In this document: positions 24,711 through 36,956 of the stretch, piece by piece
How positions within the stretch are numbered: the stretch's first letter is position 1
Layout of the letters: every line of letters starts with the position of its first letter
Source of the DNA: Tetrahymena elliotti 4EA
Taxonomy: Eukaryota > Ciliophora > Oligohymenophorea > Hymenostomatida > Tetrahymenidae
Direction of reading: 5' to 3'
Length of the DNA stretch: 64,000 nt
Assembly (NCBI GenBank): GCA_000231825.2
Contig: JH720298.1
Span: forward strand, 1,704,736-1,768,735
Position numbers and translations under genes: made by a program
The notes under the pieces: model-generated
What the model saw: only the letters and a program-made list of their open reading frames with translations
The model's database searches: none
What the model was told of the DNA's origin: nothing

Positions 24711-27700
24711 TCAATCATCTTCAATGTTGTTGTCTTCAACATTAGTGACAGTAGATTTGACTGAGTTGAAAACAAGTAAATATTTATTGAGTTCACCTTG
24801 CAATTTATTGACCTTAGCTTTAAGTTTTTCGATGATTTTTTCATGGTCTTCACATCTGTTTTCTAATTTGAGTTTTAAATCATTGATAATTTAATCTTTT
24901 TCTAGAATGGTTTGATTTTTGTCTTCAATTTCTTTTTTATTTTCTGCAACCTTGACTTCTAATCCAGCTTTTTCTTGTTCCAAGAGGAGATGAGCTTGAT
25001 TAAGTTCATTGTATTTGTTTTGTTAATCAGAGAGTTATTATTGATGTAATTCTTTTAATGATTGAATATCATCATTTAATTAGTTGATTTGTTGCTCGTT
25101 AGCAACAATTACGAGATTCTTCTATTCAGTTTCTTATTTTGCATGAGCTAAAGCGTTCTCTAAGTTTTGAATTGTTTCTTTGAGATGAGCTATTTCAGAT
25201 TATGATTCTTCAATATGTTGTTAGTGATTTTATTATAAAAGATTCAATTAGTTTCTAAGATCAACGACTTATTATTCTTTATGTTTGTAGATCCTCTCAT
25301 AATTTTCCATCTTTTCGTTGTCTTCTTAAACTTGCTTTTCTAATCTTTCAATAACTTCAACCTTTTCAGTAATTAATGCTTGTAATTATTAATTGTTTTG
25401 AGTGAGATTTTAAACTTATTCAACTAATTAAGTAATTTATTCATTTAATTAAACTGTTTATTCAGTCATTTGTATAACTTATTAGTTCAAAGTAACTTCT
25501 CTCAAACGAGATTCTTCAAGTTAAGTTCTTAAAGTAGCAGCAGCTTGTTCGCTTTCTTGAATTTGAATCTTGAATTCTTCAAAAATGATATTGTTGTTTT
25601 TGACAGTCAAATCCATTAATGTCTTATGTTCTTAGACAAGAGTAGAGTTGGTTTAACGCATTGATTCAAGGTTAGATTGTAACTCCTTGATTTAAGTCTC
25701 AATAGTGGCAGAGTATGAAGAAGATTATTCAGATTTTTGAATTAATTATTTTTTCAAAGAAGCTTCATTTTATTTAAGAGTTTGAACTTCAGTTTGGATT
25801 GCTTAAATTTGATTAACTTATGTTTGAATTAAGATTTCCTTTTCTTGAATTGTCTTTTCCAATAAAGCAATCTTCTAAACATATTCACTGCCTGCAGAAG
25901 CCTTCAATTCTTCTTATTAGAAGATCTTTTGTTAGAATTCAGTAACTTCTTGTTTAAGGATAGCAGTTTCGCGTAAGTGAGCAACAATAAGTTATTCCTT
26001 TTCAGAGAGTAATTATTGCTCAAGATGAACCCTTTCTTATCTTTATTCTTCAATCTTTTAATGCAATTATTATAACTCCTTCCATAATTATTCAATACAA
26101 GCATTGTTATGAGGATGTTAAACTTAAGATTTTGAGTTGTTTTCAGTCAGCAAAACTTTTTCTTAAGTAAAAGCCAATGTGTTAGTTAAATTTTGACACT
26201 CATGAGTCTTTTATTGTAATTCAGATTATAATTCAGCAATCTTTTGTTCTAATTCTTGATTATTAGTAGTTGATTGTGAGTTGGAAGAAAGTTATTGCAA
26301 TTAAGCTTTCAACTCTTCTTGAACTCTAATCAAATTTTCACATTCCATATTCTTATTAACTAATTAGTTTAATAATTGGGCACAATTTTATTATTCTATG
26401 CTTTAAGGTGAGTCATATGCACTGCTATCATAAGGAACAGAATTGACTGCGTTTTAAGTTTTGATTACATCATATTCAGATTATAATATTGAGTATTCAT
26501 TTTGCTAAGTTTGAATTTATTGTCTATATTCTTTGATCTAATTTTCTTACTTGATAAGCTATCTTTAATAAGTTGCTATTTCAGATTTTAAGAGTTCTTC
26601 TCTCTTATTATATTCTTCTCTTAATTCTTCAATTGCATCAGCACCTTCTTCAGGTAACTAAACATTTGCAGATTGAACATCCTTTTCTACTTTTGTATAA
26701 TAAATAGAGTTCTTATATTCCTAAACTTCAACTTGTTCAGTTTCTCCTTCTTCTTCTTCATCAGATTCTGTGACATCACCACCATTTACTGTACTAGCTT
26801 ATCTATCAGCAAGCATAATTGGTACTTCAGCATTTTATCCATTATCAGTAGGAGGAGGAGGCATGTTAAAGCCAGTATTTGAAGGAGCTCTATCCCCGTT
26901 TTAAGCTTCTAAATTCTAAGTATTTTCACCATTACCAGTAGTAAGTGTACTTCCAAGCAATGAGCTATTTAAATTTAAATGAAAATTTAAAAATATATCT
27001 CAGAAAAATGAATGGAAATAAAAAAAAGGAAATAAAAATATTACTTGGTATTTTGCTTGAACATTTTTTATTCAGCCGTTTCTGTTCTTGCATTTTCAAA
27101 GGACTTTTCACCCTTGTACTTTTCTTTCAAATCATTGATAGAAGTGTTACGGATGATGTGGAGAAGAATCAATTAGTGAGATTCATTATCATTGAATTAA
27201 CAACGATCTCTTATGTAAGTTTGATGGAATCTAACAAGCATGATAAATATTCTTTCGACTTCCATATACTTTATTTAAATAAAAAAAGTCATTAGTTTGT
27301 CAAATAAATTAATTTTATTTCTAAAATAGCATTTTAAATAAAAAAGTATTTTATTTCCTTAATCTCAAAAAAATCAAATTATGTAAATTAATGTAAAATA
27401 TTGGAGATCAGTTAATATTATTAAATATTGAATGGCTCTAGATAAAAATCTGACAATTATATTTAATTATAATTTTCAGATTTTTTTTCTCACGCGAAAT
27501 TAAAATTTTGTTTTTACCATTACTCAATCAAGTATAGATAAATTGAAAAATTAATGTTTTGTCAAATAAAACTGTAAACGAAGAAAAAAACAATCAAAAA
27601 AGCAAAGATATTTTTTTTCAATAGAAAGATTGGAAAATTGAATTTCTAATATCTTTTTATCAATCAATCTTTAGTAATATTTATTTCTTAGAACTTTAGT

Positions 27701-29109
27701 TTTTTTTTTGGTTGCTTTTTAATTAAATTTAGGAATTTGATAGCTTTACATTAGCTGCTTAGCTTTTTGTTAGTTTGATTGATTAGGAAAACAAAATAAA
27801 GAAAAACAAGCAAATTGAAATATTTTAAATTACAGTGTTTTTGGTAATCATGTCATCTATAGCTGTGAAGAAACATTCGAAGCTGAGGATATCGACATAG
27901 AAGGCTGAGAGCATGTCAAAACCGATGAATTAGATGAATCTTGAAATTTGCTTTTGTGAGAAATCATCAATTTAATATTGACTGATTAAATAGTTCAAAA
28001 TCTTTTGGATCTTAGTTTGTTAGTTCTAGGAGAGACTTCTTTCTGAAGGAGAAGGGGCTTCACTCATGTATTCAATAGCATAACTTGGGATGTAGTTGGT
28101 GTAGATTTCAATAAGAATGTGGAAAGCAAGAGCTTCAGAAGTAAGGAATAAAATAAAGTAAGCAATCAAGTGGAACTTGTTAGGGAGGGTCTTCCATTAG
28201 AAACGGAAAGCCAATTTGTTCAACAAGCTAACTAAAATTTTGGATACTTCAGCATCAGTCAATTTTCCTTGAGTTTAATATGCAAATTGCTTGAAAGAAT
28301 AGCTCAACTACTACTTCATTTGTGTTATGTCTATGTTTGAAATTAAACCTTTTTATTATGATTTCTTATAACCCTCTTCTAAATCTTAGATTTCGCTATG
28401 ACTTTCAGTTGTGCTAATTATTTTTACAAAAACATTCATTAATAAACCTTCAATGGTAACTGCTCGAAATTATTTCATAAACTAATTCAGCTAGGCTGTT
28501 TTTATATAAATCTAAAGATTAATTACGTGATCAAGTTCAAACTTTGAAGCCATCTAAGGGAAATCTAACTGACTTAACCAAATTAAAGAGTGTTCTAATT
28601 TTATAATACAAAAAAATATTTAAAACAAATTCTACATTTTTATCTAAGAATTCTTTTAAAAAAGTTAAGTTTATGAAAGAATGCACTTACTTCTTTACGA
28701 AGCTTCTTTTGGAATTTGTTTTCAGCCTTGCAAGGATTGCAAACTCTGTGCTTTGTGTTAGGAGCTTAATCATATCCAACAATCTACAAATTATTTTAAT
28801 AAATGAAAATGTTAATATTATTATTGGATTTATCAGATAAATAAAATCAATTTTTGTTTTTGCTATGTATGCTTAAGGTATTTTTGTAAATAGAAAGATT
28901 TTATTGCATTCAATTTTGGAAATTTGTTCGAAATTGTAAAAATATTTTACGATCAACTTTTTGGGAGAGCATTCACTGCAAACAGGTCTAAGACAACGCT
29001 TGCAAATATGTTCTCTCAAGAAAAGCTCAAATTTTTTATCACAAATAGAGCACTTTTTGGAAACTCCTCTTGCTGACTTAACAAGCTTTTAAGATACTGG
29101 CTAGTACAT
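24711..29109 (-). CDS. FYVE-like zinc finger, TBC-like domain, coiled-coil protein 2 (1125 aa)
   Basis: Six exons: 28951-29109, 28691-28783, 28527-28594, 27834-28413, 27045-27268 and 24711-26964; they sum to 3378 bases (1126 codons). The fourth intron is long (565 bp). The zinc finger (residues about 20-70) is the clearest of the family: CSIC, CKRC and CSEC in exon 1, then HRVCNPC in exon 2, matching the FYVE RVC motif, with LREHICKRC in place of the basic RRHHCR patch. The TBC-like domain contains LVSLLNKLAFRFQWK, SEALAFHILIEIYTNYIP and FIGFDMLSAFYVDILSFE. A linker with a Pro run (NMPPPPTDNG) and an acidic patch (ESDEEEEGETEQVE) leads into a Gln-rich coiled coil of about 650 residues. The tail YLLVFNSVKSTVTNVED ends acidic, as in paralogue 1. 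The exon phases equal those of the other members. Confidence 0.87.
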
Positions 29110-30666
29110 GGATCAATGTTTGATTTTGTTTGTTTTTAAGATACTAAAAAAGATAAATAGATAGATAGAAAGCCTTTTGCTTTTTAATCTTATTTTTTAA
29201 TATTTGTTTTTTTTGATTATTTAATTTTTTAATCTTTCTCATCAATCAAAAAGTTTTGATTGAATTTTTAGTAAGTAATTAAAAAAGAGGTAATCAAAAA
29301 TAATATGCCAAATACACATAGATATATTAAGCCATATATTTATTTGTTTCTCAAGATATATCTCCTCAAATCAGAACTTGATATTCTTGAGAATTAATCT
29401 TTTTATAATTAGTAATAATACTAATTATTTAATCCACAAACAATTTTTGTTAAAAATCTTAATTCTATCTAAAGCTGGCAGACAAATTAATAGAAGCTTT
29501 GAGAATCTCATTACAAATTTAATCAGAAAAACAATGAAAAGGATAAATTAAATATTTATTAATTTTCTTTTTCTAAAATACTTGCTAATATCTATAATGA
29601 CTTACATATTAATTGTTATTTTCTTTTAATTATTAATTCTAATAAAAAAACAAACCTAAATCATATTTATTTTTCTAATTTATTTGCAAAACTCAGCCTG
29701 AAAACTTTAATTTTTGAGAAAGCATATATTTACAACTTGTAATTTCTTGATGAAATAACAAGAAGAAACTATTTTGTTGTGTTTCTAAATATTTACAAAA
29801 AGATAATTTATTTCTTTGTAGTTTTGATATTTTTATCCAATTATCTTTAACCAAAAAAAAATGTTAATTTTTATTTCAAACAAATTATAAAGTAATTTAA
29901 TATGCTTCAAATTTTTAATGGTATGTATATCGTGAAGAAAATAATTCATTCTATTTGATTTAATTATAATTTGAGATTAACAATTTTATTTGTTTTGATC
30001 TAAGTTGTTGAGAAATTATTATTTTATCAAAAAACTATCCAAATTTTTTGGTTGTAATTATTACTATGAGCTAATATGTAATTAGATATTAATTTTGAAT
30101 TTTGCATTCATTTACTAAAATAAACAAAAAACATTTATTCAAAATTATTATTAGATCAAATGAGATAACAACAAAATTTTTATTATAATTTTATCCTTTG
30201 TTTCCTTAATTAATTATACCTTAAATAAATTTGTAAATACTTAGTCATACCACTTCATAAGATTTATTTTCTTCTCAAGAAATTAATTTAAAACAAATTT
30301 AATGGAGAGTAATTTTATTCAATCTCAAATTTTTTAAAAAAAAAATTATTAAAAGAACTAAATGGTATTAATAATTAATTGCAAATAAGTTAGATGATAT
30401 TAATTAATTTTATAATATTAAAAAAAACTAGTGTTAAATTAAAAACTAACATAATATGGAAATTTATTATTGCCAAAATGGGTTATCAGAAAGAATATTG
30501 TAAAAATTGAAGATATAGTAGGATATTTTGTTAAATTATTTGTATTTTTTTGTTAAATAATAAAATTTAATTTTTGAAAGAATAATAATTTTAGAGATTT
30601 GGATAGTACTTAAAGAAGAACTAACTAATATGCATTTGAAATATAAAATTTATTTAGTAGGATTTT
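29110..30666. other. intergenic, AT-rich, with a GATA microsatellite
   Basis: This is the spacer between the start of FYVE-like gene 2 and the stop of gene 3. A short GATA run (about 29153-29172) lies roughly 45 bases upstream of the gene 2 ATG. The rest is homopolymer-rich DNA without a recognisable gene or repeat. Confidence 0.55.
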
Positions 30667-33600
30667 TCAGAATATATTGCAATCACCACCAGTGCAGGTT
30701 GTATTATGATCTCTTGCTAAATTAGGGTCGTTAGAAGGTCTGACTCTATTAGGGATAGCAAATTCAGGGAGATCTGAGGAAATGGATCTTCTGTCTATGT
30801 CACTAGATTAAGAGTTGGATCTATAGAGAGAGTTTTACTAGAATTATAAATTTTATTAGTTGTTTTCTATAATATGGGAAATATCAATTTTATTAGAGAG
30901 GAGAAGTTGTTCCATTTCTTCATGTTATTCCTGAATTTCTCTAAATTTAATGCTAGTTGTTTCTATTTTTTTAAGATATTTCTTGATTTTATCATTTCTG
31001 TCATCCAGCTCTTTTTTGAAATTCAAAGCAAACATTTAAATGATATTAACAAGTTCTATTTTAGATTGAGAGACTTCTTTAAGATCATCAATTTTATCAC
31101 TTACTTGCTCAAAGCGATTCATGTCAATCATGCGCATTTCAAGCAATTTTTCTTCAAAACTTTCAAAATCATTAAGAGTTTCTTTGAGTTTTTAGATTTC
31201 ACTTTTCATGTTTTCATTATCAGATTCCTTTTATTGTATTTCAGTTTCCTTATGTGATAGTTCAGTTTCTAATTCTTTAATTGATTTTCTGCTTTCTTCA
31301 AGAAGTTTTTTCATTTCAGAGTTAATTTTTTAGACTTAATGGAATTGATTTAGACTTTCTTTTAATTCTTTATTTTTATTTTCAAGAGATTTAACCTAAA
31401 GTTACAATTCAATTAATTTAGAATTAGCACTTGCAGGTCCTCTTGGAGAAATAAATTCACTTGTATCTCTATTGCTTAAAGGAGTCATATTTAACCTAGG
31501 AATATGGGTAGGTGATACATTTAAGCTATGGCTTGATTCTGATTCATGAATAGACTATGCAGAATAGGAATTCCTAAAGGCTGAAACATTATTATTACCA
31601 AGTTCTGAATCTAAATCATTAGCAGATTTAATGCTATTCTAAAGAGCTAATTTAAGTTATTTAACTTCTTATTCAAATTAACTTTTCTAATTGTTAATTA
31701 AAATAACTTCTTCATGCAATTTAGCAATTTATTATTCTTATTATTTAATAATGCTTTCATCTTTTTAATTCTATGTCTCTTCTGGATTCTTTATTTCTGT
31801 CAGTTTTTATTTCAACTGAGCTGTTTCTTTCTCTAAAACAACAATTCTATTTGTGCTTTCTTTCTTTTCATTATTCACAGCTTCTAACTATTATTGCAAT
31901 TAAGTTATTTCTATCATATTTTAACTTATTTTTCCTTCCTTTTAAGCTATTTCTTACTGCAAAGACTAAATCTTCAAATTATGTTCTTCTTCAAGCTTTT
32001 CTTTTTACTCTTTAGCTTATTGTTTATGAAGAACCATTTATTCGTTATTTTTAGCTTCAATTTATTTTAATTCGTATTCATGCTTTTATTCAAGCTATTG
32101 TTTTTATTATCTGATCTATTCTTCATTAACAGCTTCTTATTGCTTGTGTTTACTTTCAAGTTATTTTATTTCTTGTTAGTGCTTTTATTCAGAAGAAGAA
32201 ATCTCAGTATTATGCTTGTTCTGCAATGCTTATAAATCACTTTCATGTCTTGATTACAATTAAGCAATTTACTATTCATATTGTTTGATACGTTGCTATT
32301 AAATTTCATCATTTTTCTATGAAATTTAACTCTGATTTTCATAAAAAGTGCTCAAAGTTTAATTTTTCTAATCAAGCTTTTCTTTCCATTCTTTTTCTTA
32401 TTTTAAGAAATTTAACTCCCTCTCTTCACATATTTAAATTTATTTCTCCAAATCAGCTTTATGAGAAGAATACAAGTTTTTATATTCTTCAACTTTGCTT
32501 TTAGATTAAAGCAATTAAGCATTTGTTGTGTCAATTAAAACAATCTTAGAATTCAACTCAGTCTGAATCTTCTAAACTGAAATTTCATGATTTTTCTTGA
32601 TTTCTTCAATTTATTTTTCTTTTGCTGAAATATTTTCTTCCAATTCAGATAATTTCTATTTATTCTCTAGTTCTATTTTCTATTTTTCTTCTTGCAAACT
32701 AAGGATTTATTATCTCAATATCCCCTTTTCTTCCTCTAACCCAACAAGTTATTTATTTAGCTCTTCCAATTATTTGCTTTTCTTTGAAAGATCTTCTTAA
32801 ATCGAACTAATTTTAACTTAAAATTGCTTCTCCTATTCAGCTATTTAAGAAACAAAACTTTCTTTTTCTTAAGCATGTCTTGTCTCAATATTTTTCACAT
32901 TCAAATTATTTTCTTCTGACAAACTATTGATTTTTTCTTCATATTACTTAGTAACTTAAGCAACTTAAGTAATATTTTCAGCAATTTAATTTTCAATCAA
33001 TCTGTTTAATTTCTGATTTTCTTATTCGGCACTCTTTTTCTATTTTTCTTTCTCTTGCAAATCCTATTGCAACTAACTCAATTGATTCTAAAAACTTACT
33101 AATTAAGCTTCTTTAGAATGAACTTGCTTTTCTAATTCAGATTTCTCATCATTGAATTGCTTAGTTAATTTATCTTTTTCACTCTCAAATTGCTTTTTCT
33201 AATTAATAACTTCCTCTTCATGATTCTTGATCATAGAATGAATAGAATCTCCTTTCTATTATAATTATTCCTTCATTTCAGTGACTTCCTTTTCTCTTTC
33301 TTATTTCTCAGTTTCCAATTTCTAACTGAACTCATTACATTTATCACTCAACTCTTTATTTTATTTTGAATATTATTCCTTTATTTACTCAATTTACTCT
33401 TAAAGCTCTTTTCCTGAATTAGCTTCTAAAGTCTCTCTGATTTTAATTTCATGTTGCTCTTTTTACAAACTGAATTAATTCTCAAATTCTTCTTTCTCCT
33501 TTTAAGCTTGCTTTTTCATGTTAGCAATAGCTTCTTTATTTTTTTCTCTCTCCTAAGAAAGAGTCAACTCCAACTAAGTAAACTCAGATTTCTACTTAAC

Positions 33601-36600
33601 CATTTACTCTTCCAAAGCTGATTTAGCTAATTGCATTTCACTTAAATTCTTCTCCAACTCCCCAATTTTATCTTTTCTTTTTTCACCTTAATTTTCGATT
33701 TCCTTCAACTTCTCAGCCATAGAAGCCATTTCCTACTTCAATAAATTTTATTTCTCATTTTCTCCTTGCTGCAAATTCGAATAGCTGCTTTCTTACTCTT
33801 GAATTTTTTCTTCAAGCTCTTTCAGCTTCTTCTTCAATTCTTTCTCTTATCCTTCAGCTTACTACAAAACCAAAGATTTTTTATTTAATTCAATTTCAAT
33901 TTTCTTATTCTAACTCTACAAATTTTCATTCTAAATCTCAATTTCTTTTAACTTCTTATTTGATTCTTTAAGTGCAGAAATTTCTAACAACAAGGTTTCA
34001 ACTTAACTACCAAAACCAATAATTTTTTAATTTTATTCATTAATTAAATCAGAAGAACTCATTTAATTTTTCTTCATTTACTATTCAGCTTACAACAACT
34101 TTTCATTCTCAGCCTTCAATTTAGTTTCCAAAGACAATAAATTAGCCTGTAGGGAGCTATTCTAACTCATCAAATTCTTTTTCTCTTCATTCTTAATTTA
34201 TTCTAAATTAGAAATCTTTTCATTTAACTCCTTCAATTATTAATTAAAACCATTTTCTTTAATTTCCCATTATTTTAATTTTTCACTCAAAGCAGCCTCT
34301 TGATTTTATCTCCCAATTTAAATTTCCTCTTCATATTTCTTAATAATTTCTGCCTCCTTAGCATTTTTTTCTGAAATATTCCTCTTCAATTCTTCAACTT
34401 TCTCAATCATTTCAGTCAATTTAATTTTTTCATTTTCCTAAACTTTTCTGACATCAATCAACTAACTTTCTTTGATCTTTAACTATTCTTCGATATTACT
34501 AATGATCAAAGCATGACCTTTCTCCTTCTATTCTAAAGCCAATGAGATTTTTTCTTTCTCATTTTTCATATTTTCATATAATCTTTGAATTTCTTCTTCT
34601 TTCTAAGTGGAACTGTTTTACTAATTAACAATTAAACTCTGATTAATCTCAATCTGCTTCTCACTATTCTCTAATTTTTATTTTAAATCATTAATCTAAC
34701 TTTAATAACTATTTTTGTCATTCTCCATCTATTCCTTAATTTATTTTTCTCTTTCTTCTTTATTCTTTATTTCCCATTATAAATCTTCAATTTATTTATT
34801 CTTTATTTCACTATTTTATTTATGTTCCTCTGCCATCTTATTCAATTCCTCTTCTAACTCATTCTTCTACTTCTAAATTTTATCTACTGTTTCAAAGTTA
34901 TAATCTCCATCTGCTGATTCTCCAATCAACTCTTTAGCCATGAAACTTTTAGGAGTAAAGTCAATAGTACTAGTCTTCAGTTAACTGAGTTCTCTTTCTT
35001 TATGTTCCAATTACTCTCTCAATTTCTCTAATTCATTATTAGACTCGAATTTAATCATACTCCTATATAATACAAACAAAATAATCAAATTAAACTCAAC
35101 ATACAATCTTATTTACCCACTCCTTTTATTTATCTTTTAAGAAATGTCCCTCAATTGATTCTCATAATCCTTCTTGATTTTCTTAATTTCCATAATTCTT
35201 GTATTCCTCAAAATAGCATATTTCGATTCCACTTTTGTTCCTTTAATCGAATTTAAATTAAATTTAACTAGAGCAATGAATGACTTTTCCCATTCTTCAA
35301 ACTAATTTCAATATTTTATAAATTTTATAAGAGAAAAAAATATTTAATTAAAATAAACTTTTATTGAAAAATAATAAATAAATAGCATCTAAAAAACACC
35401 ACAAAATATTTAAATAAAAAAGATACTTTTCCAGCGCTCATCATTTCTTCAAAAGTATGATGAAAACTCTAAAAAGTGATGTCATTAATCATCATAGTTG
35501 AAATCATTTCTCTACCTTCATTCAGAATGAATGCATTAACTGCTTTTGTTTCTACATCATTAAAACCAAATGTTTCCCTAATACAAGCATTTAAGACTTG
35601 TCTTGCTGAATTCCAAATTTCACTTTCCATCATATTATCATCTGAGCTATTAGTAAGATATTCCATCACATATTCTGGGAACATTCTTTCGTATAAATGA
35701 CAAATAATGTGAAAAGTAACATAATCAGACCCAAAAGACAACAAATAAAAAATCAAATGATCTATTTTGGGAGGAGCAAAAATCCAACCCAATCTGCCAG
35801 CCAACTTTTAAATAATATTTTTAATAAGCAAATCTAACTTCTCTTCTCCTTCTTTAATGCATATATAATGAATAAATTCCAAATGAGAAAAGTTCAACTC
35901 CCTTCTAAATGAGTTATAAGAAAACTTAACATCAATATTTTTAACTTGCTAATTTTCAAACTAAACTCTTAAATCTTACTCCTTGCATTTATCGCTATTT
36001 TTTTATTCAAAAGAAAAAAATAAACTAACTATTTTCAAAAGCTAAACATATCAATAGACAGATACATAGATTTTTTTATTGAATAAGCAAACAATTTGCT
36101 TTATTGAAAATTAATTAAGAAAGTGGTTCTATCTATTACAAGAACCTATCATAAATCTTTTATTATCGTATTTCATTATTTTTTATCTAAATTTTTTGAT
36201 AATAAATTATTCTTTGCTACAAGCACTAAATTTGTATGAATATATTTCCTTAATCAGAATGAAATCAGATATCCTGATGATAATTTTCTGATTGGTATAT
36301 CCTGCATACTTATTCATTTATTAATAATGCAAACAACTTTTAATGCTTTTTCTTCTTTTTATTTATTTTGTATCTTTTTAGCCAGCAGCAGTAGCTTACT
36401 AGCTCAATAGCTAATTTTGGATATTTATTTTATTGCTAATATGCACAAGAAAATCTTTTAAAAATGGAAAACTTTTTACTTTATTAAATCGAGGCATTGA
36501 CACCACTTAATTGCTATCTAGCTATTTGTTCCAAAGCTCAAAGAATTCTATTCGTTTAAAGGAAAAATATCTAAAAAAGATTCTTTTATTTGATTATATT

Positions 36601-36956
36601 AAATACTTTAGATCTTAATTCATTCTAAAAATCGCTTTCTTCTTTGCAATGCTTACAAATTCTGTGAGCAACGTTGGGCTTAACTTCGTAACCTATAATC
36701 TTTGAATTAAAACAGTATGCTGTTGAAAATATTTATGATTAAGTCGAGATACTTTTGATTTAGATTTAGAGCAATCATCGCAAACAGCTCTACTGCATCT
36801 TTTGCACTAATGCTCTTTCATAAATGTGCCAAACTTTTTTTAGCATAACTAACATGAATTAACTTGCCCTCTTTTAACAGCAGTTGCTCCTGTTGAGCCA
36901 GCTGCTAAGCTATTTGTTTACCCTGTCAAAGTGGACGCCCTATTTTCCTTTCTCAT
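30667..36956 (-). CDS. FYVE-like zinc finger, TBC-like domain, giant coiled coil with C-terminal CaaX box (1837 aa)
   Basis: Six exons: 36753-36956, 36607-36699, 36480-36547, 35427-35994, 35117-35301 and 30667-35062; they sum to 5514 bases (1838 codons). The zinc finger is CQLC, CKRC, CDDC (exon 1) and CKHC (exon 2, in HRICKHC). The TBC-like domain (about residues 122-373) includes IIQKLAGRLGWIF, SDYVTFHIICHLYERMFPEY and, after an intron, FEEWEKSFIALVKFNLN. From about residue 380 to 1780 the protein is an almost unbroken Glu/Lys/Gln/Leu coiled coil encoded by one 4.4 kb exon with no in-frame TGA. The C-terminus is Ser/Asn-rich and ends CTGGDCNIF. Cys-Asn-Ile-Phe at the very end fits a CaaX prenylation box, which would anchor the C-terminus to a membrane. 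Exon 2 is 93 bases, as in paralogues 2 and 4. Confidence 0.88.

Noticed and set aside
26673..27295. Plus-strand open frames at 26673-26882 and 26945-27295
   Set aside because: They lie opposite exons 5 and 6 of FYVE-like gene 2, whose minus-strand frame, splice sites and paralogue matches are consistent.
28512..28526. A 15-base GT..AG intron in FYVE-like gene 2, as seen in some other ciliates
   Set aside because: The frames do not join. A 113-base intron ending at 28414 restores the phase-2 junction used by paralogues 1 and 3.
30874..32800. Several plus-strand open frames of 60-130 codons (for example 30874-31257, 31773-32015, 32597-32800)
   Set aside because: They are antisense to the large coiled-coil exon of FYVE-like gene 3 and are rich in Phe, Ser and Leu, the expected mirror of Lys/Glu/Gln coiled-coil codons.
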